Source of the DNA: Montifringilla adamsi
Lineage: Eukaryota > Chordata > Aves > Passeriformes > Passeridae
Assembly (NCBI GenBank): GCA_017590115.1
Contig: JAGGNK010008670.1
Span: 3,286,001 to 3,350,000 of the forward strand
Length of the DNA: 64,000 nt
Reading direction: 5' to 3'
The position numbers and the translations under genes were made by a program. Within the stretch, counting starts at the first letter, position 1. The number at the start of each line of letters is the position of its first letter. This document shows, piece by piece, positions 36,831 to 48,078 of this stretch. The notes under the pieces were generated by a model. The model was not told the origin of the DNA. It saw only the letters and a list, made by a program, of their open reading frames with translations, and ran no database searches.

Positions 36831-37382
36831 CTTATATTGGATAAATTAGTCTGGTGAGAATATTACTCCAATGATTGATTTTACCCCATGTCTCCTTCTC
36901 ACCATCTCTCCTTCCTGTTGTGAGCAGGCTTTACATCCTGACATCCCCTTTAAGTGTCTTCACGAATGACTGAATTAACTTTTGTGAGTCTTATCTGGTG
37001 TTGTTAGTGGAGCTGCTTCCTAGTTAAGAACTCCTATTTGATATCAAATGTCCCTTTTTAAATGCAAACAAAACATATTCTCCCAAAATGAAAACAAAGC
37101 CTGTTAAGCAAAGACCAGGCACACAGGGCTTGCCTGGTGTTCAGCAGTTACTTTTTTTTTTTCCTGCTGTGAACTCCTGTCAAAGCCTAGAATCCATAAA
37201 AGTAAAAAACCAGCCTTGATTCACTTCTCGTGCCCTTGGGGAATATAGATGGCAAAAAGATTTAAAATTCTGATCCAGCTGCTTCAGAAACATGGCACCC
37301 GAGATAAATTATTTTCACTCCACAGCAGCAGGCGAAGTTCTACACAGAAGTTATTCCTTTTGAACTTGTGAGGGGTGTGCAA

Positions 37383-37452
37383 CCCGAGTGTCTGGAGCCA
37401 CTGGCACCGGGCAAACGCCGAATTCCGCGCTGTCGCCTTCCTGGCTCGGGCT
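37383..37452. other. Small CpG cluster
   Basis: Eight CpG dinucleotides fall within about 70 bp, far above the surrounding AT-rich DNA. There is no TATA-like box beside it and no recognisable exon. It may be a regulatory patch or chance. Confidence 0.45.
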
Positions 37453-38609
37453 GGCCCCAGCAGCTGCCTGTCCTCTGCTATTGATCACTTGGCTGGAAAA
37501 CGAGAAGATAATTAACAGTCTGAAATTTAATAGGGCATTGTTTAAAAAACAAGGCAAGGGCCTAGATGGAAAGGATTCCTGGTGGAAGTCACCTGGAGAT
37601 TGCTTGTTTCACTTAAAGGCAGATTTGCCTCATAAATCTTAACAGTTCTGTTCCGTATTGAGTGAATTTAGTGTCAGCAAATTTTAAAACTCTGTCTAAA
37701 GTGTCTAATGAATTTATAAGCCACTAGAGAAGATAGGATGCTTTGCTTGCAACGTGGAGCTTAATTTGATATTCAAGGTCAGCACATCAAACTTCTTAAT
37801 CAGGACCATAATGAGGAGAACATTCCTGCTCGAGCAAAGGAGCAGGAAATAGGATCAGTGCAAAAAGGAGCATTTACACAGCTGATTAACATGTTCTTGT
37901 TTTAGTCTCCTGTCAAAGCAGTACCAAAATTCTTATACGCTCTTCCATTTAACTTGTGCATTAAAATGTAAAAAAAGTGTTTCCAAGGGACTGGTAAATG
38001 GCTCTGAAACTACATCATCCCATTTTATTAGCAAGGTGACAGTGTTCTGGTGCCCTGCATTTCAAATGGAAAATCTGAAGCCTTCCAGTTTTAATGCGTT
38101 AAATGCTCTCTTAAATTGGGCTGCGGTAGAAGTGGAGCACGAGGAAGGAACTTTGAGGGAAGCTCTGCAAAGGAGCTGGGAGCTGCTTTGGGGAATTAGT
38201 GAAGGTATTCTGTTTGTATTAGCAAATGAAGATAAGAACTCCTCAGTTCTTTTGCAGCAGAGTTAAAATCTCAGTCCTTGGGGCGCTCTTTTCTATGGAA
38301 AAACAGTCTGATGCTTTAATAATTTTATTTGTACAGCTGATAACAGGAATTGCTTCTGTCTTCACAAGCTGACGTCCGAGGGTTGAAGCAGTAGTGTTCA
38401 AGTATAGCTGCTTTCTCTGAGTGCTTCAGGCATTTGACCTTCACTTTGCCCTTCAGCTGGGTGTTTTTGGCTCTGCATCTGCAGACAACACAGGCGCAAT
38501 GTCCAAAATTATTTCAGGCTGAGATACTGTCAATATGTCATCAGCTACAGCCCTACTGGGGAGTTTTAAAATTCCTTCCAACACATAATGGATATATCTG
38601 TTTAAACAC

Positions 38610-38731
38610 TTCTTAAAATTCTGAGGAGACAGACAAATCCGGCAGAAAATCAATAGGGTGTTGCTAGTGGCTCTATTATTTTTAATTTCAGCACCATCCA
38701 GGACTGCTAGGTGAATACCAAAGGCCAGGAA
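38610..38731. repeat. Unidentified dispersed repeat, copy A
   Basis: This segment of about 122 bp is closely matched by copy B at 39915-40038 in the same orientation, 1.3 kb away. Shared blocks include CTGAGGAGACAG, AATAGGGTGTTGCTAGTGGC, ATTTCAGCACCATCCAGGAC and GTGAATACCAAAGGCCAGG. Copy A then runs directly into a 16-T run (38732-38747). I do not recognise the family. On the minus strand copy B has AATTAATAAATATAG where copy A has a version without AATAAA, so it may be the end of an LTR, but this is inference. Confidence 0.85.
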
Positions 38732-38747
38732 TTTTTTTTTTTTTTTT
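38732..38747. repeat. Poly-T run (16 T) abutting dispersed repeat copy A
   Basis: The T run begins within one or two bases of where copy A stops matching copy B. A poly-A tail of a minus-strand retroposon would lie as T on the left of the body, not on the right, so this is not a normal tail. Confidence 0.85.
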
Positions 38748-39914
38748 AGTACATTATGAAGATAATATCTTTTGGGGGTGGGAGGATAATTTGAAAGTCT
38801 TTTATGAGATAAATATCTCCAGAGGGTCCATCAACTCAACTCCATTCCTTTTGAAGTCTGGGGTTCATTTTCGAATAAAACCTGGGTATATAGACTAATA
38901 TTTGCATGGATTTCTGTACAGTTACTTTTCTTCACAGTGTTTTATTTTCTTTGAAATTAGAATATGTAACCTTTGGTATGATCCTTGTGTCCATGATGTT
39001 CTGTAATCTTTCTAGGAAATGAAGTGAAAAGTCTGGTATATAGAGATACTTCCTTTCCCTCATTGGGCTATCTGGTGTGCCTTATAAATAAAGATTTGAG
39101 AAAAGCTGCTGCAGTAAGTATATTTATATTGACAATAAATCTATTTTATCACAGTACAAGCCATTATTGCTCATCGTGGATGTCCACCATAAATTGGCTA
39201 TAGCTCAGGGCAGCTTCTCAATGGTAAATTGTGATTATGAGGGTATTAAAGCCAGGCACTCTACTCAGAGTAAGTAGGTAGTGATGACTCCATCTGACTT
39301 GCAGATCTACTTCCTGAAGGTATTTATGGTCCAACCTGCTGATGGAAGAAGCTGAAATAGGTTCTGTTTGCTGACTAGCTGCTGGAAATGGAGCTTTTCT
39401 CAGGGCTAAGCAAATCCACCCATCCTTGGGAAAGCTCTAATAGCAGGATCTTTCAAGGCCAGTAATATATTCAGCATAAAATAGAAAATTGATAATGCTT
39501 TTAGATTCAAAATAAAATTTTTATGCTGTTGAAAACCAGTGTGGGAAAGCAATAAACTGATCAAGATAAAGCTAAAGATCTCCTGGGAATGGGACAATGT
39601 CTTGGACCATTCAAAAAAGTACTGGTAGGAGGGAAGTGTATTCCTTTTCTGCAGAAATGTACCATTGTCGGGAAAAATGTGGCAGGTTTTGTATTTTTAT
39701 CTTTCTTTTTCAAAAGTAAACTGCAAATCTGAATTCTGTGCAGAGCCTGGTCAGCAGCACACAAGGCTAGAAAGGGAAACCAAGTCTGGAGCTAAAAACT
39801 GATTCTTTTCACGCATTCCTGGAGCCATGCTGAGGTAGGACGCAATGGCATTTACAGGACCATGGTGGCCAACTGGAAGTGCCCATGGGGGGGAATTTAG
39901 GGCAGCTGGATCAG
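38748..39914. other. Sequence between the two dispersed repeat copies
   Basis: About 1.2 kb of AT-rich DNA without recognised domains. If the flanking repeats were LTR ends, this would be the remaining internal part of a minus-oriented element. I see no gag, pol or env motif and no clear primer binding site. Confidence 0.5.
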
Positions 39915-40038
39915 TTCTTAAAATCTGAGGAGACAGGCAAATCTGGCAGAAGAGCAATAGGGTGTTGCTAGTGGCTCTATATTTATTAATTTCAGCACCA
40001 TCCAGGACTGCAGGGTGAATACCAAAGGCCAGGATTTT
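39915..40038. repeat. Unidentified dispersed repeat, copy B
   Basis: Second copy of the repeat described at 38610. It matches from TTCTTAAAA to CCAGGATTTT and differs by scattered substitutions and 1-3 bp indels. Both copies begin at the same left boundary (TTCTTAAAA), which suggests a real element edge. On the minus strand it contains AATAAA. A 109-codon open frame on the minus strand (39751-40080) crosses it but shows no known domain. Confidence 0.85.
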
Positions 40039-42188
40039 GGGTAACCTTGCTCCAATTTTTTTCTGCTGTGGTCCAGCCATGCCACATTGAGTCCTTACAT
40101 ATTTTTATTTTCAGACTACTGTTGTGTTTTCATTTCATTCTCTTCCTTTTCCATAATCAAGTGACCACTCTTGGAGTCCCCTTCCTGGCCACCACCCTGT
40201 TCCCTGCTCCAGCCTGCAGCAGCTTTCTGAGCCTCCTCCCAGCTGTGAGAGGGTTTCCCACCTTGGCTGATGTCCTGCACAGCTCCAAACTTCCCCCTCC
40301 CTGGTTAAATGGAGCAAGGGAAGAGCCTAGATGGCTGAAACGAGCTCCAGCTGAATGGACATGGCTTGTGGCTGCTGTTCACCCCCAAGACATGGGATTC
40401 CCTCGGCCCGAATTTAAGTTAGTGGTAGGTGCCTGTTGGTCCTCACAAAGTTTTTACATTGAATTTCTGAAATGGTTCTCTGGGAGCTTTGCAGTGAGGG
40501 GAGGGCAGAGTATCAGCTTTCCCAGCAAGTCCCACATCCCTGGAGCCAGCTGGGATTCAGAACTCAGAGCTCATTCTCACCCTGTGGCAGGAGCAGAAGT
40601 GGGCACCTCCTCTTTAGCAGTAATAAGGTTGTTAACTAATTGTTTCTAAGACTGGAATTATCCTCCTGTAGCCATCTTAGAACCTTTGTTGTACACAATT
40701 CTTTTTATTCAGCTTAAAACAATTTTCTAGAAAGTTTTTTTTCTGTCATTATAACAGGCTGAAGCATTTTATAGTAAAACAATACCACAAATTTTTAACA
40801 CTGCAGTTTAGAAGAAAATTTCTTATGAGGTTTTTATATTGTATTATTTCAATATTATTTCATTCCTGTTGTTTGGAATGTGCCATTCCCATTTTGGCTT
40901 CCATGCTTGATCTGTTATTTGTAAGTATAAATTCTGTTTGGACAGTTTTATGTACATTGTAGGTTCTGTGACTTAAGATACAGAAATAGTTCAAACCATC
41001 AAAAACTAGTGGAATCTGATCCTGAACTGTGGAGTCAAAGTCAACAGTAAAAATGGTTTTATTTTCATTTGAAATAAGAACATAAAAAGCACATGTGATA
41101 GTAGTTTTTAAAACCCTCTTTGGGGTTTGAATCTCAGAGTTGTTTTCTTGTATAATGAATCTAAGTCCTTTACTATCTGTTCATGTGTTTGTATACATAA
41201 AATCCCCTTTAAATCATGAATGGATTAGGTCAAGTTCAGTCAAGGAAGAATCTTGTCCAAACACTGTAAATCATGAAGTCACACATGAAAAATAAGCTTT
41301 AATCCACTTAGCAGTTTCTCTGTACAAAAGCTGTGAACCATTTTATGCACTGAGTGATGGGGGGTGGATGTGGGACTCCTGTGGGAAATTTGTAAATGGG
41401 TATTTGGGAGAAGGTATGTGCTGCAAAGGCAGGAACTCTCATTCTAGTATTTCTTTCTGGTTTTAACAGTAATATGCATTTTTTTTCTAGTCTTTTTTGT
41501 GGTTTTCATTTTTTTATTAGTTTTATAGGTGGATTCTCTTTGCCAAGTGGACTGTGGAGCTGTCTAAGTCTAGTGCAGCTTATTGTTTCATTTGGAAGTC
41601 CAATTTGTAGTAGAAAATAATTCCTTAATGTCAGATTTGAATTAGCATATTTTTCTGTAATATATTTGAACATGCAAATGTTGTATTCTAGTTTATGGTA
41701 TCAGAATACCTGCTAAATACACTTTTATCTTCCCCTTCACTAGAAAAGTCATTGTTACCTGAAATATATTACTTTTGTTGGAGACAGATATTTTTCATTT
41801 TCAATAATTTATTACATATAAATCTTTGCTTGTAACTTCATGAAGCCTTCAGGCTGGAGGCATTGTTGAAGAAGAGTTATAGAAGGCAATAATTTTTTAT
41901 ATGTTCCTAATAAATGGAACTAGGCCAGGTAAGGGTATAAAAAAAGTCAATCTGCAAGAAGCAGAGACGTGAAGGCAGTGGATTGCATTTGTGTTCCCAT
42001 CTGAATAAGGAGTAGTGCAAATGCTACAGAGAGATCAAGTAAGGTTTGTTGTGCAGGTGGGTACATAAAAAAACTCAGTGGAAGGGGAATTCTTATTCTG
42101 GGAGAGTTATTCCTTTCCTCCAAGGAGCCCACCAAGGGGATGTGTGCCAGCTGGTTGTGCCCAATGCAGTTTGGTTTTCTTGGGTTCC

Positions 42189-42213
42189 AGATCTAGGACA
42201 ACCCCCTAGATCT
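42189..42213. repeat. Perfect inverted repeat, 9-bp stem and 7-nt loop
   Basis: AGATCTAGG at 42189-42197, loop ACAACCC, then CCTAGATCT at 42205-42213. Function unknown. Confidence 0.85.
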
Positions 42214-42411
42214 AAGTTTGCAGCTGAATTGTGGATGTCATTTTTCACCAAATGCACTTGAAATTCTATATCTCTTAGCTGTGTGAAGCTGATTTTCCTC
42301 ATACAAACCCATGCACAGGGACAGTTCTCATGTCCAGCCTCACTATGGGATGCCAGTGCCACCATTAAACCTGAACAGTTACTGCTCAGTGACAGGGACA
42401 GAGCAGCCAGG

Positions 42412-42512
42412 ATTATATATAATAATTATCTATTATAATTTTATAAAAATATATAAGTATAATAGATATATTGTGTTATATTAATAATATTATATTATAT
42501 TATATTATTAAT
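42412..42512. repeat. AT-only low-complexity tract with (TTATA)n core
   Basis: About 100 bp almost entirely A and T. The core 42488-42509 is a run of ATATT/TTATA pentamers. Such tracts are unstable, easily melted, and often length-variable. Confidence 0.9.
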
Positions 42513-45174
42513 TTCACATTTGGAACTCCATATTTGTATATTAAATAGCCCAAGGAGAACAATAACAAAAACTTCCCTCTCAGGGCTTCTCCCCCTGTAG
42601 CACAGGCATCTTCTTGGCTGCTTCTCCCATCAGTTATTATCCTAAAAAAATTGCAGGTGTACTCTGACAGCACCTTGGTGCTCTCAGAGCAGCAGGTGAG
42701 AGCCTGCAGTGCCTGTGCAGCCGTGTCAGATGTAAATCAGCATCTCAGGGAGTGCACAAACTCTCACCTGAACCCTGGTGCTGCTGTGGATATCCTGTGG
42801 GATGGCACAAGGCAGTGCCTTCCCATTTCTGCCTGACCTGGGGAGGAGACTCAGCTCCTGTAAATCCTCCTGGCTGCATTTGTCAGGGTTCTCTCACTGG
42901 TGCTGGCAGCACTTGAGGACGTGTCCCTGCTGCACCCACTGTGTCAGTGTGTGACTGTCCCAGCTGTGCCTCCTGTGGTTCACTGGCAGCTCCTGCTTGG
43001 CACCTGCACAGCAGCAGAAACCCTGGTTTGTTTTTAATGGGAACACAGAGTTGAAAAATTCAGAACTCTTACTGATGGAAATGATGGTTTTCAGGTTATT
43101 GGATACCCTGAGAAAAAGATGTTTGTGTTTGTGCTAAGGAGGGTGAGCATCAGGGTCAGCCTTGGCACAGACACAATTGGGAGCTGTGGGAGAGTTCAAG
43201 TTCCTGGTGTTCAGGTATGGAAACAACACAAGAAAAAAATGAAAATAAAACTCCATCTGGATTATTTTTTAGGGAAAAAAATATTACTAACTCTTCCAAA
43301 TCTAACAACTCGTAGACAGAAGCAGGGTGAGGAGGACTGTGACCTTCCCCAGCATGGGAATGCCTCACCCCTCCCCAAGTCAGGCTTTGCTGTTGGGAGC
43401 AATGCTCAGTCTGAGACACTACCTGAAGAGAAAGATTAATGTGTCAGTGCTGGCTTAAGTTGTCAAGCACGTAATATTTCTTTTTTTTTTTTTTTCTAAA
43501 AAAGTAATTACTAGTGAAGTAAAGAATGGGTTTAGGCATCCAGAGGTTTGAACTGACATGAAGTATTTGGTGCTACTATTCTAAGAGGTGATTTATCCTG
43601 GTGGGTCCAGAAGGCTGGGGCAATGAAAATATTTCTGGTTACTTTTACTGCTTGCCATGCATAAAATCCCTGAAAGAGAAGAATCTGAACCATCCTGAAG
43701 AGCAATACTGGAAAGAAACCCAGGATGTGTGGTTCCTTGCAGTTGGTATTCATCATCTCACTCTCATTGTTTTCTTTCTGTTACCTGGAAAATTCCAGTA
43801 CACTATGAATAATATTTACTGCTAAAACACCCCAACACTTTCACTGTGTTTTTAAAACTACAAGCTGCAGACCTGTAAATGAAGTGAAGGCAAGATTATT
43901 TGGCTGATTACCCATTTCCCCAATGATAGGTTTCCTTGTTGCATGTGAAAACTAAATGATGATGTTGAAGTCACGACTGCACCTTGGCAGCCCTTGAATC
44001 TGGATGTGCAGAGCTTTCCTGGAGGTAATATCAGAGCCTCATAGCACAGAGCAGTAATTGATGGGACTGATCTGCCAGTGAACCCTGCAAGGTGGAAGGA
44101 GAATAGCAATGACTTGCAGGAGCTGCAGTAACGAGCCAGGCTGTGCTTTACTCTGCTTTTCTAGGGGGGTGCAGCTGCAGGTTGCACAGACCAACTCTGT
44201 GCTGCACACCAAAGGGCATCCCCATCTAACCCCAGAATTTTAGTTTTCATTCATTCCAAATAGATCTATAAACTGAGAGAGTTTGTGGATGGTATAATTT
44301 CTCTTGTATATACATTGTGCTAAAAAGGGATTTTTTAAAATTTTAGTTTCATAAATCTTCCTTCTGAGCAAAATCCCTGTGGTGTTTGGAGTGTTGCTTT
44401 TGTGTTGTTTCATACAAAGTTACAGGATGGTTTCTTATATATAACAAAACAGGTTGCTTAATTTACTCAGGAGTTTAAAAGAAAGAGTTTCCTTCTGCTA
44501 AACAGTCCTTAAACTAATTAAGTATAACCTATTATGTATGGTTTAATATTAATACACTTATTGATGAATTTGACCATAGTATTTCATCTACTGAAAGAAC
44601 TCTCTGGCTTCAACAAGGGCTGCAAAATATCAGACTCACATTCTCTTATTATCCCTGGCCAATATATTTCAGATTTCAAATGATGTTTTTGCTTACTTCT
44701 TGACATGACACACTTCACTTGAAAAGCTCCTCTCCTTGGCAGTCACTGCTGAGGTGCTTGTGAGGACCCTGATGCTCAGGAGGTGCCTCCAGCAGGGCTC
44801 ACCTGGGCACTGATGATTTTTGGTTTGTGGTGTCAGTCTGCTGAATGTGGATAGTGATGGGATATTGCAGAAGAACCACCGAGTCTCGTAGGCAACGTAG
44901 AATGAGTTGTTTTCTCACGGCTTTTTCAGTTCTTAGCAGTGAAGGTGCATGTGGAAGTGTGATGTGAAGGCAGAAAATTGAGGGGGATTGATGATATTGG
45001 TAATAGTTAAACTGAACCAGCCCATCTCTCTGTGTGTTGTGTAACACACCAACGATGGCTTGCACAGAGCTTTGGCAATATGGGCAAAGTGGATGTTTAA
45101 TCCTTAATTTCCTTGATTTTTCCCTGTCCTCTGCATGCAGCCCTGGCAGCACGAAGTTTGAATTTGTTTGTTAG

Positions 45175-45201
45175 AGTTAAGGTAGTTAAGGAAGTTAAGG
45201 A
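45175..45201. repeat. 9-bp tandem repeat, three copies
   Basis: AGTTAAGGT, AGTTAAGGA, AGTTAAGGA. A small minisatellite seed. Confidence 0.9.
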
Positions 45202-46196
45202 GGTTTGTGTTGCTGAAGATCAACGGCAGCACTTCCATTGACTCCCACAGGGTGGGAAAACAGCACCCAGGAATCAGGGGTGGGGGAAGGAGTGATGGGC
45301 CATTACTGTTTGGATCTGAGGAGAGGTGGGAGTTAAAAGGGTCATGAAGTTTATGCATTATTGACAGAATACCCATAATGACTCCTTAGGAGCTATTACA
45401 CAGTGATATGTGAAGGCCTTAGTTGGGGATGGTTTAATTTATGAATCATTTCTCTGATGGATTGCCTGCTCTGTCAGCCTGGCTGCTGCACTAACTCGGG
45501 GTTCTTAATTCATTATGGAAGATTTTATGCAAAGTAATTGCTGTACAACACCACTCTTCAGAATGAAATAATGTGGCTGCTTTTCCCCTCCCTCCTGCTG
45601 GTGAAAGCTTTAGTTCACATTCTGAGCAATGCCCCATTTGTGGAGCATCATCTGGAAAAGCTTTGCAAGGGAGCAGCTCTGCTGAAGAAAGGAGTTCCTG
45701 AAATGCCCCATGTTTTTGCACTTACAGGTCTAATCTTTCAGGTTTCAGCTTCACTTCTGTCTAATGAAGTCTCATGTTAATTCTGGCAGAGGGAACATAT
45801 TGAAATTCTTCCTTCACAAATCCTCCAGAGGAATTCAGAACTTGGTTCTGAAATATCAGGGGTGAAATTTAAAAAGGTCTTTTTATTATTTTTGGTGGTT
45901 TTCCTGTGCAGTCTTGAATGCAGCTCATAATCTTCCTCTGCCTTTCTCTTCTTACTGCAAAACAAAATTGCCCCTTTGTCCTTCTTTTAGAGAAAGTGAA
46001 AAATTACTTTTTCAAGCAGCACAAAATGAGGGAACTCAGTTTTACAGTGCGTGGAGAACCAAAAAAAGTACAAATGAGTTTTGAAAAATTAGACAAATTC
46101 TGTTCCCATCTACAATGCTTGAATGGTGTGGCCCAGATGCAAGTTTTGTCTTGGGAAATCTAAAATGAATAGAATAGAAGAAAAGAATCTCAGAGT

Positions 46197-46612
46197 TTAG
46201 AAGGATGGAGCACTCCTCCTACAATGAAAGGCTGGGAGAATTGGGGTGCCTGGAAAATAAAAGCTTTAGAGTGACCCAGTTTTTTTGGAGTGACCCAATT
46301 GTGGCCTTCCAGTACCTGAAGGGAGTAAAGATGAAGAGAGATTTAAAAGGGCCTGGTGTGACAGGGAATGGCTTCAGAATGAAGGAGGGCAGGGTTAAAT
46401 GGAATATTGGGAAGAAATTTTTGCCCGTGAGGGTGGTGAGGCCCTGGCACAGAGTGCCCAGAGAAGCTGTGGCTGCCCTGGCAGTGTCCAAGGCCAGGCT
46501 GGATGGACTTTGGAGCACCCTGGGATAATGGTGATCCATTATCCCAATGCCCATGGCAGGGGGTGGCACTGGATGGGCTTTAAGGTCCCTTCAAACCCAA
46601 ACTATTTTATGC
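46197..46612 (+). mobile_element. CR1 LINE 3' end, plus strand (longest copy in window)
   Basis: About 415 bp that I recognise as an avian CR1 3' end in + orientation. The order is AATGAAAGGCTGGGAGAATT, TGTGGCCTTCCAGTACCTGA, GGAATGGCTTCAG, a GGAAGAAATTTTTGCC block, GTGAGGGTGGTGAGGCCCTG, GCCCAGAGAAGCTGTGGCTG, AAGGCCAGGCTGGATGG, CCCATGGCAGGGGGTGG, and CTTTAAGGTCCCTTCAAACC, ending near TATTTTATG. This part follows the reverse transcriptase frame and is largely 3' untranslated. Open frames across it are not genes. A 16-base block near the 3' end is replaced by a palindrome (see 46521-46546). The copy is 5'-truncated, as usual, and inactive. Confidence 0.95.
46521..46546. repeat. Perfect 11-bp hairpin inside the CR1 copy
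   Basis: TGGGATAATGG at 46521-46531, loop TGAT, then CCATTATCCCA at 46536-46546. At this place songbird CR1 copies normally read TGGGATAGTGG followed by a GTGTCCCTGCCCATGG-type block. Here the second arm replaces that block, which is the mark of a local template switch during replication. Confidence 0.8.
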
Positions 46613-47530
46613 TTTTGTAACTCTTCCTTTTCCTGCTGATGTGCTGATGTCCCAGCCATCAGCCAGGCAGGACATTTCCCAGGGCTGAGCAGCCAGGGTG
46701 CTGACCCAGGCCAGGCTGTGACCATCAAGGGCACCCTGGGGACCCTCTTTGCTCTCCTGGCTCCCCTTCCCAGCAGGGACTGCCTTTCCTGGAGGGCAGG
46801 GCAGCAGGGCCAGGTTAAACTCCTGCTCTCCAAGGCCTGAGGAGCTCATTTTCCACACACAGTGCAGGGATGTTGCAGTCAGCCCCAGAACTGAGGCTTG
46901 TTAGCATGGTACATGCTTAATTTATTCTGCTCCTTAGGGTGTGAGTGGCGAGTCATTACTGAGCCAGAGCACAAACACAGAAATCCAAGGCATGGTTTTG
47001 ATAGTTATTTTAAAAATCTTAATTCCTTCATTCTGCTTTCCTAATTCAAAGCAGGGATGGAACTGTACTATATTCTTCTGGGAAACACAAAAAACGGATT
47101 CCTCTGGGGGAAAAAATTCAAATTTGAATATAAAAATAACTCGAGTGATCCTTTTTCTTTCCATTAATATGTCCTATTTTTGAAGTCTAGAGATGAAATC
47201 TTGTAAGGTTTTTTTTTTTTTCTCTCTCTCTCCTTTCAAATAAGTGGATGAATAACTAAAAAGTGCAGTCCCAGAAATCTTGTAAGAGGGTACAAGCTCT
47301 TCTGCCTTGGACAAGATTGATGAGGTTAGCCTGACTGGCAAGTGTGCAGTTTACATGCTAATAGCAAGTAGGTTGTCTTGCAGGGAGAAAATGCATTGCA
47401 AAGTAAGTGTGGAATGTTTATGAGTCCCAGTAAAGTGCAAGGGAGACAGTACAGATGATGTAAGAGGAATGCTGCGCAGGAAATATCAGCCACAAGATCA
47501 GGCACGTGTGTTTCTTGGCCAAAACCCCTT
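46613..47530. other. Unique non-coding stretch
   Basis: The first 250 bp (to about 46860) are GC-rich but not recognised as a repeat or exon. The rest is AT-rich. A 13-T run followed by CTCTCTCTC lies at 47209-47232. Confidence 0.55.
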
Positions 47531-47803
47531 TGTTTTATAAGGAGCGGGCGCAGACAGACATCACCCTCATCATCCTCACCCCACGGGGTGCAGACTCTGC
47601 CCAAGCAGCCCCATGGCTCCAGAAATCAAGGGTGGGTAAGACCTCGTGAGCAAACTCGAAGGCGACCCATACTTGGTTTCAGGGGCTGTGGGCGCGCGTC
47701 TCCGCCGCGCCCCAGAGCCCAGGACAGGAATTCTGCTCCTCCCTGCCCCTGCAAAGCCTGGCGTCAGGAAAGTTGAAAGGAGAGCGGTGAGAGCCTTCTG
47801 CGC
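47531..47803 (+). promoter_or_regulatory. CpG-dense patch with TATA-like box; candidate promoter and first exon
   Basis: About 15 CpGs fall in 270 bp, with a core GGGCGCGCGTCTCCGCCGCG near 47690. This is the densest CpG site in the window. A TATA-like box TTTATAAGG lies at about 47535-47543. About 70 bp downstream an ATG (47613-47615) sits in CCCCATGGCT, with G at +4. The frame reads MAPEIKGG before a stop. At 47635/47636 there is a strong splice donor (GG|GTAAGA), which would remove the stop. This arrangement resembles a TATA promoter with a short first exon. It could equally be a lncRNA promoter, a GC-rich LTR I do not recognise, or chance. No downstream exon was identified. Confidence 0.35.
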
Positions 47804-48078
47804 TGGGAGATGCCAGCTTTGGTTTTGTTGGTTGGTGAGGGTTTGAAATCTCACCATCCTTTTTGTCACACGGGTTGTGAATTTAAAGGGAGATTTTAAG
47901 GCACAGTGGCTGGGAACAAAATGAAATTTATCCTATCCTTATGCTTCTCAGATGGTACTTTTTTTTGTGGAAAGCACCTTGGTGTCATTGGCTGCAGCTT
48001 CTTTGTTTCCTTCTCCATTTTACATAATTTACCGCTTACTAAAATCAAAATGTGATGAATTTATATCACTGTAATTTT
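47804..48078. other. Short unique stretch
   Basis: Nothing recognised. AT-rich. Confidence 0.6.

Larger units (their letters stand above)
35291..38609. other. Unique non-coding stretch
   Basis: No gene recognised. The 175-codon open frame at 35638-36165 (+) is rich in hydrophobic residues because of T-rich sequence and has no family resemblance. Other points are a bulged hairpin at 36807-36830, an 11-T run at 37152-37162, and a small CpG cluster at 37383-37452. Confidence 0.6.
40039..46196. other. Unique non-coding stretch
   Basis: No gene recognised. The longest open frame of the window (40047-40649, +, 200 codons) is here. Its translation has a T-driven hydrophobic first third and no domain I recognise, and it starts inside copy B's flank, so I treat it as chance. 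Smaller items inside are a strong inverted repeat (42189-42213), an AT-only tract (42412-42512), a 15-T run (43481-43495) and a 9-bp triple repeat (45175-45201). Confidence 0.55.

Noticed and set aside
38732..38747. Poly-T run as a retroposon tail of the 125-bp repeat
   Set aside because: It lies on the wrong side for a minus-strand element and has the wrong base for a + strand one, and copy B has no such run.
40047..40649. 200-codon open frame, the longest in the window
   Set aside because: No recognisable domain, hydrophobic start driven by T-rich DNA, starts at the edge of a repeat copy, and no supporting splice or promoter pattern.
46205..46528. 107-codon open frame on + and a 116-codon frame on -
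   Set aside because: Both lie inside the CR1 3' region and are by-products of the repeat.
47576..47869. 97-codon minus-strand frame over the CpG patch
   Set aside because: GC-rich sequence has few stops. No recognisable protein, and the TATA/donor signals are on the other strand.
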